A stretch of DNA of 64,000 nt. Source: Utricularia gibba (lineage: Eukaryota > Streptophyta > Magnoliopsida > Lamiales > Lentibulariaceae). Both the position numbers and the translations under genes were made by a program. Shown here one piece after another: positions 1 through 10,770 of this stretch. The stretch's first letter is position 1, and every line of letters begins with the position of its first letter. Under the pieces are notes generated by a model that saw only the letters and a program-made list of their open reading frames with translations, had not been told where the DNA came from and did no database searches. The DNA lies in NCBI GenBank assembly GCA_002189035.1, contig NEEC01000002.1:4177001-4241000 (forward strand), given 5' to 3'.

Positions 1-930
1 GGCCTTCTTCATCAAGAACAACACTGGAGCCCAATCCAGCACTACTGTTCCGGGCTGTGAACATTAGCTAGCAGGCGGAAAAACAATATCTATTTGCTTT
101 CCGTTTTTCTGAACGTTTCAAGTTTCTGCATTTGACTTGTGACAATGTTTCTACCATTTTGACCAGCTTATATGAATGATATCGTATTTTATTTCCAAAG
201 CATGAGTGGCTAGAGTCTTAGGGATACCTTAAGGTGAAGGGGTGTGGTGTGTGCTTAGGGTTAATGATGAAATTTATATGTATTCTTAACTCTTGTTTCT
301 AACAAACCATGGGTAGACCTAAGGAGGGAAATAAGTAATTTCACAACTTAGAAGCTTGGTTTAGAGGTAGACCAACAAACCAAGACGGGAGCAGTCGGTA
401 TTAGTCCAGGGTAGAACCAGTAGAACCGGGTAGACCTAGTTCTATATACCTTGCATGCGGGTAGACCTAATTGCAATGTTGGTTATGATATTCGGGACTA
501 GCTTAAGCTAAAAATATTATGAATGACCTTGGGAGACCTAGGTTATTTGAAGTTGTGAGTGTAGGAAGATAGTAAATTAAGTTAGGAACCTTAGCATGAC
601 ACCACCTACAAATCCTTAAGGCGTCCTCGTATTAGTCTGAGTCAAAACCAGTACCTGTTACTTTAGCGTCAAGACGTGATATTGCTTACCTACTTTTTTT
701 TATTGAACTTGTTTACCACTATTAGTTCGAGCTTAGACTAAGACCTACTGTTATCCCGAATTATGCATTTACTAGAACACTTAGCAAACACAAGCTCTTC
801 GTGATCGATCCCGACATCCACTATACAAGTTTTCTAAATTTGTATTTTGTGTAGATTAAGGAGTACAAATTTATTTGATACGGATTTTCTATTTTAATTT
901 GCAACGATATTAGGAAATTCCCGTTTATCA
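1..930 (-). repeat. LTR-A copy, truncated by window edge
   Basis: On the minus strand this begins TGATAAACGG at 930 and runs off the left edge. It matches the LTRs at 9,290 and 31,972, including the motif-rich part with repeated GGTCTACC-type octamers (about 300-545 here). Its left end aligns to the part of the 31,972 copy around 32,826-32,885. Coding sequence is not expected in it. Whether it is a solo LTR or belongs to a full element cannot be decided from this window. Confidence 0.85.
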
Positions 931-1429
931 CAACAATAAAGAAAAATTTATGTTTATCAAACCACAATATAGTTGAATTTCTTCAAATTTGGTTTCAAAT
1001 TGTACCTTTTTTTATTTTACCAAAATGACTTGTAAAAAAATCTTTATATATTTTTTATTCTTGTGTTTTACTTGAATGCTAGTATGGTTGATTAGCTGTT
1101 TCAAATTAGTTGAGATTGTAAATATTGCTATGGAGGTAAAATCAAGATCACTGGTTACAACATTGACGTCACATATCATAGAAAAATACTTTTGAATTGT
1201 TGGTAGACTAGGAACATCAATGTAAAACTGCAAGCTATATTATCCAATATTCTAAAAGTATTTTCAATCAAATAATCTTAAAATTCTGATGGTTATTATA
1301 AGAGAGACATCCCTTTTATATATCAAAAACAACGTCTAACAAATGCAACACCCACTTCCTATAAAATCAATGAATTTGTACAAATACAACAACTTCCATT
1401 TTCCACTAGAAAAAACTATTAGGTGGTTA
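931..1429. other. AT-rich intergenic, nothing recognised
   Basis: Low-complexity AT-rich DNA between an LTR-A copy and another repeat. No coding or RNA feature seen. Confidence 0.6.
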
Positions 1430-3330
1430 CAAACAAAACCTTTGATTGAATTAGCTATGTGATCATTTACGTGCATGGTTGCACCCTCTTAACCTCGTAA
1501 CTTCAGTCTTGCAACCTTAGAAATTAAGATGAAGTGGTTCTTGTGGTTTTGATCTCATGAAATCAATAGAGGAGTGTCACTCTCTTTACTAACTCCACAT
1601 GGTTACAACCTCTCTTTTCTTTTTCTTTCAATTCCTCAATCTTATACCGTATGGTGGCTAAAACTTTATAAGGAGTTGCCTCAATCATGTTTGACAGTAT
1701 GTGTCAACTCTCCCATAAGTCTTCTACTTGAAAGAGTCACACTGCATCTCAATTTCATTATACATCATGATACACATCAATATCAATACATATTTTATAG
1801 ATTTTTCTTTATTCAAAATTACCGAATACAAATCATTTCAAAAAAGGATCAAATTATTCTCTAGTAACAAGCGTCTCCAATATTCAAGTATCTAGTAGAG
1901 AGTTACAAAATTTAGAAGTTGGATTTGAAAACTAGTTTTTAAGACTCGATAGATTTGATAAACTTTAAAAAAAATTTGTAACTTCCTAATTTCATCCCAA
2001 AACCAATAAATTCTTTTTGACACATAATTGCATCATGTTTCCATATCCCAAAAATCATAGACAATCAACACATAAAAATAGAGAAATGCATGGACAGTCT
2101 CACATACACAGACTTGCATGTAGAACAAAGTACAAATTCAAAAATCATCATCCCACTCTCTTGTCTAAATCAGCTCTTTTGAAAGCCAAACCTTTTGAAT
2201 ATATCTCTACTATAAGATTGAGAAATTTCATGATTTTAAGACAACTCTTGATAAAAAGAAAATTCGCATGTCATTGAATAAGATGTAAATTTCCCTATCA
2301 AACAAAATTTTAAGTCTATTGAAACTTTTTTCTTTCCCTAATTTTTGGTCTATCTCTAATTAAGGTTCTTTAAGATGAAAATCACTAACTCTCTCTTGAA
2401 TCTATCCTAATTTGTTAAGGAGATAATATGATTATATGACTAAGATAGTCTAATAAGCATTCTTATTCTTTTTGTCTCTAAGCACCACGTGGCGCTTAAC
2501 TATTCATGTGGGAAAGAAATAAAATCAGTACATACATCATTCACAATTTGTTCAAGTTGTAATCTAATAGATGAAAAAATATAAATAGTAAAGAAAATAT
2601 AAATAGTTTCATGCAAAATGCTAAAAATGTTGTAATCTACTTATGGCTAGGAGTAGTATACCTGAACAGAAAAAGTTCTTTAAAGATCAGTTGGATTCTT
2701 CATTCTTCATCCTCTTTGTGATTCTGAAATTTTCTTCCAAAATACCTTCTCTAGGTCCTATTGCATGTTGTTCTAAGTCTGATGTAGATATTTTTCTCCC
2801 TTCTCTATCTTAGTCTAAAAAACTACTTTTCAACTCCTTGGGATTTAGTAATTCTCTTTTGTCTCATTTTCCTACCACCTCTACTATATACTTTCGACTC
2901 CTTGGGATTTGGACTGTTAAAAAAATGTTATATTGATCAAAGAAAGTGATTTAAAAAAAAAGATTGGGGCTAAATCTAATATTAAGTCCCAATTTGGAAT
3001 AAAACATATAAACAACATTACTAAATTCAGAAATACAGAAATGCTTGACAAAATTCTAATTCTCTGGCATTATATTATCCACTTTTTTAATTCTGAAACA
3101 CTAAAATTTATGTGTTATCAATTCCTCAACTCTCAAAAGATCAAACTCCACAATGAAGTATATTGTTTCTAAAATATTAATGCCAATAGATCTCCCTTCG
3201 TTCCCTTACATTTTTTCTCCTTCAAAATGTTTTCACTTCACATGGCTTTCTTCATAACCTCATTAAAGCTTATCCATAAGTCCTATAAAAAAATGCATGT
3301 CTTCATCGTATTAAGAACATTGCTAGTTTT
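1430..3330 (+). repeat. Dispersed repeat (family 3), interrupted
   Basis: The parts 1430-2248 and about 3121-3330 match a second copy at about 27,345-27,790 in the same order and orientation. Shared landmarks include a GTGATCATTTACGTGCATGG-like block (1459 here, about 27,368 there) and a later CCCACATTTTTTCTCC-like block. The 27-kb copy lacks the intervening 2249-3120 segment, so that segment is an insertion. The family was not identified; no transposase or RT is encoded. Confidence 0.7.
2249..3120 (+). mobile_element. Degenerate LTR-A solo LTR nested in family-3 repeat
   Basis: Starts TGATAAAAAG and ends GTGTTATCA, the LTR-A termini. The body is alignable with the LTR at 40,955 (GGTCTA-CCTCTAATTA block, then a pyrimidine-rich stretch). 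Flanking pentamers ACTCT and ATTCC match at only three positions; an exact ACTCT lies eight bases further right, so the right boundary is uncertain by a few bases. The related repeat at 27.6 kb shows the unoccupied site. Confidence 0.7.
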
Positions 3331-4414
3331 AAGAACATTGAATAGATTAGCAATGAGTCATTCCCAATATATAGGTGTACAAATTGTGAGGATGAATCTA
3401 TACACTTGTAATGCTTTTGTAGGGAGTTATCTAGTAGTATCATAAGGAACATATGTTAGATAGAAGCATCTATATACATGTGGAGTCAAGCCACTCTTAT
3501 GAAATTAAGTTATTTTCTAAAGCTGGTTAGAGAGTATAGAAGATGTACATGGTCATATGCATGTTTGATGTTGAATGATTGAGATTGTGGAGGTTGAGCA
3601 TGGCTAATAGGCCCTTCATATCACATCTAAATTTGATAATTTATAGAAATCATATATTTCATCATAACTTAATGTTACATAGATTATTAGATATGGAAGC
3701 TGGTTCGTGATCAAAAGGATGCACTTCAAAAAATGTCAAGACTTATGTATGAACTTTTTCACCAATATTGGGGGGATTGTAGAGTATTGAGAAAGGAAGT
3801 GATCAAATTCAAGACTTACTTAGTTTTGTATTGTTGTAATCACTATCTAATCTTATGTAAGAAATGAAAGATGGTTATGATAATTCAGTAGATTTCATAA
3901 TTTTATGAGAGTGATTGGATTTTATCTAAAGTTTGTACCTGCTCATATTTTGTTATAATAAATCACTTGAATTCCAAGAATAATTGATCAAAATATATGA
4001 TTAGAATATCTTTTAGACATTCGACTACCTTGTCTATGGTTTTTGTTTTCCTTTCTTGCTTTCGTGTTCGTTTTGATTCATCAATGAGCACAATGGGTCG
4101 GATGCATGTGGTGGAAAAAATGTCTCGTGCAACTTGTCTTCCTTTCTTGTGGGACGCCGCCACCTGACGCGAAATTTAGCACTTGCTTAGTGCTGCTTCA
4201 AAGGAATAAGATTTGAGGCGTGATGATAGAGGAAGATGGGAGCATCGCATCAGCCAACATTTTTGGTGTTCGGATCTCGTAACTGTAACCCGAATGGATT
4301 GCTGTGTAATTATTCTCACTCAGGTCAGGTCAGATCAGGCAGTTTAACCAACCAATAATCCACAACTAAGTGGTGGCTAAGTGCTAATCCGAGTGAGGAA
4401 GTGAAGATTTGAAA
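3331..4414. other. Intergenic, upstream of GIR1-like gene
   Basis: No coding remnant recognised. AT-rich to about 4,060, then clearly richer in GC towards the gene, as expected of an upstream region. Confidence 0.5.
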
Positions 4415-4415
4415 G

Positions 4416-4435
4416 CGGGGCGGGGCGGGGCGGGG
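4416..4435 (+). promoter_or_regulatory. Tandem CGGGG array (GC-box-like)
   Basis: Four exact CGGGG units in a row, about 430 bases before a TATA-like element and 630 bases before the GIR1-like start codon. A GC-box or G-quadruplex role is inference. Confidence 0.4.
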
Positions 4436-4841
4436 AGGCTGCTGCGCTGCGCATAATAATTACCAACAGTGAAAGAATTAGTTGGAAATGAATGAGTCTA
4501 AAGCGCACGCGCCTCCCCTCTCAAGGAAGGAAGGAAGGAAGACGACGCAATCAATGACGGCCTTCCTCCTGCACAGTGGTGCGTAAATGCAGAATTCACT
4601 ACGGGATTTCCCTTCTCTGCAACCATACAATTTCACTTCCCCTTCGCCCCCCTTCCCTTTCCCTCCTCCTCCGGAATCAATACCCCCATTTCTCGCCTCC
4701 TCTGCACGATATCGATTCAATTCAATTCTCTGCTGCTCTCTCATAATAAACCTTTAACCCAAACTCCCACTTCATGCACATCTCTCTCATAGCATTAGAT
4801 CACGTCCCCCCACCCCACCCCTACTGCCTTCTGTCTCTGTG

Positions 4842-4849
4842 TATATATA
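4842..4849 (+). promoter_or_regulatory. TATA-like box of GIR1-like gene
   Basis: TATATATA about 220 bases upstream of the start codon. It fits a leader exon from about 4,875 to 4,963 followed by a leader intron. Confidence 0.4.
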
Positions 4850-4963
4850 CCTGTGTATGGATGGCGTGCCCTCGCCTTCAACTTCCCAACACCCCAGCTT
4901 TTTCAGCCCCCCATGTTAATGCTGCCGCTGCAATAACAGCAGCTCTAGAGAACCAAACCACAG

Positions 4964-5060
4964 GTATGCTGTATGCATATATGTATCTACGTATGTATGT
5001 ATTGGTTGTATGCTGCATGTGTCTTCCCCACACATTTGATTCCGGTGATGGAAAGCGCAG
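4964..5060 (+). other. Probable 5'-leader intron of GIR1-like gene
   Basis: CAG/GTATGC donor at 4963/4964 and GCGCAG acceptor at 5055-5060, two bases before the ATG. The segment contains several short upstream ATGs that splicing would remove. Inferred from sequence only. Confidence 0.45.
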
Positions 5061-5062
5061 AG

Positions 5063-5409
5063 ATGAGTAGGAGAAACGGACCTAAGCTCGAGCTGAAGCT
5101 GAATTTGTCGCCGCCGGGGGCGAGGCAGCGGCGGGAGGAATCGCCGAGTCGATCGATGACAGTGTCGCCGACGTCAACGGTTAGCTCGTGCTTGTCTTCG
5201 GAGATGAACTCTGGGGGTCAGCCAGCCCGGAGGCGTCCTCGATGATGCTGGTGGGATGCCCGAGGTGCCTCATGTATGTGATGCTGTCGGAGGAAGACCC
5301 CAGATGCCCCAAATGCAAGAGCACCGTCTTGCTTGATGTCATCAATGATGCCGCCACCGCCGGAACGGCCGCCGTCGCCGCTGCTACCCGGGGGTCTAAG
5401 AAGACTTAG
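5063..5409 (+). CDS. GIR1-like EAR-motif / zinc-ribbon transcriptional repressor, frame broken
   Basis: Small plant protein of the GLABRA2-interacting repressor (GIR1) group. These act as adaptors: an N-terminal EAR motif recruits co-repressors, and family members affect root-hair and trichome genes. Seen: start MSRRNGPK, EAR motif LELKLNL at residues 9-15, a Ser/Thr-rich linker, then a paired CxxC module (CPRCLMYV and CPKC) followed by KSTVLLD. The two halves lie in different frames: the first runs from 5063 to a stop at 5243-5245, the second ends at 5409. The switch lies near the five-G run 5213-5217. One additional G there gives an uninterrupted 115-residue product in which MNSGG is followed by the family-like SASPEASSMMLVGCP, so a one-base deficit is likely. 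The start is preceded by AG at 5059-5060, consistent with a leader intron. Confidence 0.88.
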
Positions 5410-7240
5410 GGGTTCGGAGAGTTATGGTATACCAGCTCTCTATTATTAGGCAGCATTGCGTCTATAAACCAAAAATAAAAAGAAGATGATTTTCTACCTG
5501 GTGTAATTTGCAGGTAGCACTATTGATGCTCCATTTCTAACCACAAAGGCAAAGTTGAACACTAGAAGAGAAAAGCGAGATTGAAGTGGAGCCTTAATAG
5601 TGCTGCTGCTACCTTTTTTGTACCGTTTGTTTCCCTCAGTTTTTGGTGGCTGCCTGAAATATGTGACTTCAATCATAGCCACTATTTTCATCTTCCTTAA
5701 CCGCGCATTGGTAATTTCTTGCCTGCATTTTCACTTCACTGTGCTCTTGCTTCTTCGCTGACATTTTTTTTTGGAACTGTCTTACGGATGGTGAGACTCC
5801 ATAGCAACCACTGTATAACAACTCTAAAGACTATTTTTTTAACAACTGGTCTTACTTTCCTTCACCAGATACGCTGAACTTAAAGAAATTCACTCTTGTT
5901 TGAAACTGAGCCGAAAGCTGTACTTCCGGCGAATTTCTTACCCACTGTCATACTTCCCCCTGAACTCCTGCATATTCGAAGAATCAATTCAAATATTTGA
6001 AAATATTCAAAACAAACGCACAGGGAAAAATGATATAATACATGCGTTGGGAGTTCAACCCATAAATGTATCTCGAAGTAGTTCCAGGTCCTCATCACAA
6101 TTAAGCAAAGATATGAATGAGCATGACACTGTTGTAAATATAGAATGAGTTCCGGGGTAGTTCTAGCAATGAAGAAGAAAAGGGTGGAAGTGTATTAGAT
6201 TGACAGACTCTTTAAATGACATAAATGCGAAGAGTTATGGAGGCAGTTGCGAATAATGAGGCTATTAAATCAAATCATAACCATAGATTCATTTCACAAA
6301 TCACATGCAGTTCCCCTTGCACAGCTCACAGCAACCCACCTACCATGTTAAATAAGCTTGTGGTCGACCCAGCCCACCTCCAAATCCTTAAATATGAAAG
6401 CTCTTCTAAGTCCCGTTGTAAAACCTACTGTGGGTGGAGGAAGAAAGCAGTTGAAGTAGATCGGGATGCCATCTCCCATCTGCCGAAGCATTGTTGCAGA
6501 GTTCAAGTAGTCTTAATTACATTGCAAATCAAAGTTTTCGTTTACAGAAAAACTCCGTATTAAGGCTGATCTTAAACATCCATGTGAGGAAGGAGACAAG
6601 GTTGGACAATAAGAAGTGATAATTGAGAACATCCAGATGTAGCCACGAGGGTGCCTCTTCTCCCCAGCAGATTCATATCGCCAGTGCACTCAGCTTCCTT
6701 GTTAGCCCTCATACAACAAAAGATGTCATTTTGAAAAGCAAAAAAAGGCAAGAACCGCAGCAGCAAAGTTAGAGCATTCAATAGCAGACGGAAAATTTCA
6801 GATTTATTAATCAGATTCCCACCAAATATAAATGACATGAGTCCGTTATGATTTCAAAAGTTTCAGAAATAATAATATACATGGCAGACAAACATGTTGC
6901 TACAGACCTACATCATCAATAATAACATGCTTATGAGTCACAGACCCTCACTTTATTTCTGCTGGCTGAAAGAGATGAACTCTACCATAAGTATCAACTT
7001 TCATTGGACATATCAATAGTACCACAACTGAGACATTTACTACCTACACCAAAGTTGAAGTCGAGAAAACTGTGACAACTGTTGTGCAGGACAGGTAGCA
7101 TCTGAACATAGTCATCAATCATCACCATCACACAGCATCAATGTGGTGCAGTGTGACTCCACAGGACGGGGTAGAGTTTGGCACACAGCAGAAGGAGATG
7201 AACAAATGAACAGGGAATTCAAGTAAAAGTAAAGAGAAAA
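5410..7240. other. Intergenic; GIR1 3' UTR then unassigned mixed-composition DNA
   Basis: The first ~300 bases are likely 3' UTR (AATAAAAAG near 5,474). From about 5,880 to 7,200 the composition is less AT-rich than the flanks and short ORFs exist on both strands, but none has a recognisable domain or consistent coding pattern. It could be a decayed gene or non-coding transcript. Confidence 0.4.
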
Positions 7241-7941
7241 TTAGTAAAATACATATTTTAGAAAAAGTCATTAGCAAAATACCCAAGTTTGGGAAAGAGT
7301 TTGCAAAATAGATATTTTATATGATTGTGTACAAACTTGCCAGCGGAATAGCCGAGCAATCTTACACAACCCAAGGCATAAGTCTCTTATTATTTGGCCA
7401 ATTCCCGATGGTTTGCCAAATGAAAGTGTATAAGACTCTCTGCTCGCTATGGTCTGTTATTAGTTAGCAATCACTGGTGTATTTTGCTAAATACCCTATA
7501 GTTTTTTTCCTTTTGCAAAATATCATAATCTTTTAGGATTACTTGCAATATACCTTTTTCTTATGATTTACTTTTTATACTATCAAATAATATATTAAAA
7601 CTAGTATTTTTGAATGTTTATTGTTGTTTAAAAATTATTTATTTATTTACTTAAAAATATTTATGTTATAAATCCTACCAAATGATCAGTAATAGGTTTT
7701 TAATAATGTTATATTTATAAATTTTTCATTTATACATCATTATTTATATTTTACGAGATAGGTTGTAGTATTCATTATTAGGTTTTAATTACTTCACTGA
7801 ATGATAAGATTTCACTGCTAATCCATTGAATCTCATTGTACAAAAAACTGACACATCTATAGAAAAACATTTAATTTGCTAATGTTTTCTTTACTTGATG
7901 CATTTTGCTAACTCATATTTTTTGAATATGTATTTTACTAA
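7241..7941. mobile_element. Non-autonomous TIR DNA element (~700 bp)
   Basis: The left end starts TTAGTAAAATACATATT at 7241. The reverse complement of the right end, around 7,925-7,941, gives the same 17 bases. The similarity continues inward for about 45 bases (TTAGCAAAATAC versus TTAGCAAAATGC). TTTTGCTAA-like motifs recur internally near both ends. No coding capacity. A clean target duplication was not visible, so the superfamily is unassigned. Confidence 0.6.
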
Positions 7942-9070
7942 CCTAGTGAAAGTAAAACCCCAAATGGATTTATCACCTAGCAATAGAGATAATGCTCTAC
8001 TTCTTGCTCATGAGAGTTTTAATGACCATTATATCGGAAGATCCAATCGTCTTACTCTTCGACTTCTCATAGAATGATTTGTTTAGGAAAATGGGTAAAT
8101 GCAACTACAAGCTATGTTATCAATATAACTATGGTTTATGTTAGTTCATATAAAGCAATAAGAGGTTAAGTTTGTAGAAAATATTTTGGATCGTTTCAAA
8201 TAATATCAAAGTCTTTGATGTAATCTCAAGAATTTTAATGAATGTAAAGATAACAAGCACGATGATTATGATGTGATGTTCATTATTTTTCCATATGATT
8301 ATCGATATATTTGATGCCCATGGTTTCAATTTCCAATTTTGAAACTCAGTCAAAGTATATTATAGAAGAAAGTGTACATTTATACTTAATACTACTATTT
8401 TATACAATATGTTCCATGATAAAGTGTATTACGTTAGTATGGATACTACACACGATATTTCTTAATGAGGTTAATGCCATAAACTCAAACTTTGTATGAA
8501 CCCAATGTTTATACATACTTTGTAAGTAAACTTCTCAAATAAGTATAATTCATCATCCTCAATTCTTGTTGAATAGGTATAATAGATGAATTTGGGTGCT
8601 TTAAATTTGAATATATCGAATAATTTGTCTTGGATAAAGAAATTCTGTGACAACCATTAGATATTTTGATGGAGATGTGGTTTTTGCATATAGAAAAAAC
8701 AAAAAGATAAAATAGGATCAAGCTCGGAGGAAAATCAAAAGAATCAGTATGAAGTATAATCGACAGTCTAGGTAGATTAGGAGTTTTTCAAGAAAATCAG
8801 CTATGGAATGTAAATTAGCGCTAAAGCCCAAATTGACTAAATATATCAGAGACAACAAACCAACCTATGGGCAATAAATCAGCTAAAAGGTCCTCGGTAA
8901 ATCGGCTATGATCATAAAAGAAATATTGTTAGTCTGCAGCGACTTGCAAACAATTTGAGAGGCCTCCGACCTATATGAATTCAGAATAGGTGGTGGTTAT
9001 CTATACTGTTAGTATGCAGCGTATCAAGCATAGCCAGCTAAATGTAGAAAGTAGCTCACTCATTCAAAAT
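7942..9070. other. AT-rich intergenic
   Basis: No coding or repeat feature recognised apart from low-complexity AT sequence. Confidence 0.5.
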
Positions 9071-9077
9071 CAGTCAG

Positions 9078-9260
9078 ATGATACGTTGTGATAAGCATCC
9101 CAAAGTGTATCAAATGGAGCCTACAAAATTAAGTGCATACTACGAGATCCACAAAATGGTACAACATGATACCACCGATTGTAGGGTGATGAAGAGGATG
9201 ATTGAGCAATATCATGCAGAGGGTGCACACACTGGTGTAATTCAGAATTCAAAAGCCTGA
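9078..9260 (+). mobile_element. Ty3/gypsy gag C-terminal remnant
   Basis: The translation holds YYEIHKMVQHDTTDCRVMKR followed by MIEQYH, resembling the (C/Y)xxH..GHxTxxCxxLKxxIE zinc-finger and helix region of Tat-type gag proteins; the zinc ligands are degraded. It lies in the same orientation as the protease fragment at 10 kb and is separated from it by an LTR-A insertion. Confidence 0.6.
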
Positions 9261-9289
9261 TCTAGGAAAAAGTGGGGACGAAATGATCA

Positions 9290-9990
9290 TGATAAACGGA
9301 AATTTTAGCATATCATTGCAATTAAAGCAAATCCCCGTATCAAATAAATTTATAAGCCCTAATCTACACAAAATACAAATTTAAAAAACTTGTATAGTGG
9401 ATGTCGGGATCGATCACAAGGAGCTTGTGTTTGTCATGCATTTCAGTAGATGCAGAATTCAAAGAAACGGTAAGTCTTAGTCTAAGCTCGGACCAACAGT
9501 GGTAAACAAGTTCAATAAACATGATCAGTAAACAATATTAGATCTTAATGCTAAGGTAACAGGTACTGGTTCTAACTTAGAATAATAGTAAAGTGCCTTA
9601 AGGGTCTTCAGGTGGTATGGGGCCAAAATCTCTAATTTAATCTACCATGTTCTTACACTCACAACTTCAAATAACCTAAGTCTACCCAGGTTATTCATCA
9701 TATTTTCTGCTAAGCTAGTCTACCATATCATCACCAACATTGCAATTAGGTCTACCCGCATGCAAAAAATATAGAACTAGGTCTACCCAGTTCTACTGGT
9801 TCTACCCCGGACTAATACCTACTGTTCCCGTCTTGATTTGTTGGTCTACCTCTAAATCAAACATTTAAGTTGTGAAGCTACTTTTTCCCTTCCTTAGGTC
9901 TACCCTTGGTTTGATAGAAACAAAAACTAAGAAATAATGGTCAATTTTATTAAGACTCCTAGACCCACACCACCATGTTTCACCTTCAAT
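9290..9990 (+). mobile_element. LTR-A copy, 3'-truncated, inside a Ty3 element
   Basis: Begins TGATAAACGG and follows the 31,972 copy closely, including the TTGTATAGTGGATGTCGGGA block and the GGTCTACC-rich stretch at about 9,690-9,905. Similarity stops near 9,990, about halfway through the LTR. The Tat-like gag piece lies left of it and the protease piece right, so it interrupts that element. Confidence 0.8.
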
Positions 9991-10000
9991 ATGGAGTTAT

Positions 10001-10770
10001 ATGCCTTCAATCAACAAGCATTTCAAACTATTGGAGAAATTGACATTTGGTGCTACTAGACACAGCCAAACCGAGAGAGTAGAATTTTTAATCTTGGACT
10101 CGGAAGTCTCCTATATCATTATTCTTGGTCACTTGGGGATCAATCAATTTGGCATGCTCCCCTCAACTACGCACTTCAAGATCAAATTATCAACCCCAAG
10201 AGGAATCTGGACCTTAGACATTAATCAAATGACGCCCCAATCCTACTAGGTGTCATCTTGCTCCAAGAAACCGAGAGTGATGATGATGGAGAAAGTGCAT
10301 ATGGAGTCACCCAGGTAGGCCATGGAACTAGTGGGATACAAGGAGCTGCAACTTTTGCCTATTGATCCCCCAGAAAGTGACCCAAATTGGAGTGGAACTG
10401 GACACCAAATCTGAAGGGAAGTTGATTGAATTGTTGAATGCTGATATCTTCTCTTAGACTTTTGTAGATTATGTAGGAATCATCCACCCAATCACGGAAC
10501 ATTACATCCAAATGCATCCTAGAGCCAAGCCAATTAGGCAGAAACAAAGACATTCTCAGAAGAAAAATGTCGAATAATCAAGGAATTCTAGTACTCAAGA
10601 GCATACAAGAACAAAGACATATCAACTAATTGGAACAAAATTGGGAAGGCCTATACCGAATACCCAAGGTGCTTGGTGGAGGGGCTTATAGGCTAGAGCT
10701 GTTTGATGGAGTGGAATTCCCTTGATCTGCGAACGTGGCTCATTTGCGGAGGTTCTATATATGAATAACC
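10001..10770 (+). mobile_element. Tat-like Ty3/gypsy protease-RT-integrase remnant with internal deletion
   Basis: Three pol pieces are seen in order. At 10,001-10,249: protease/RT junction with a YIIILGHLGINQFGMLPST-like stretch, matching the YNAILGRP..VPSTxH pattern. At about 10,420-10,560: the start of RT with a HPRAKPIRQKQRHS-type segment. At about 10,640-10,770: a GGGAYRLELFDGVEF..AHLRRFY segment typical of the integrase C-terminus. Most of RT, RNase H and the integrase core is missing between pieces two and three. Stops and frameshifts throughout; non-functional. Confidence 0.65.
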
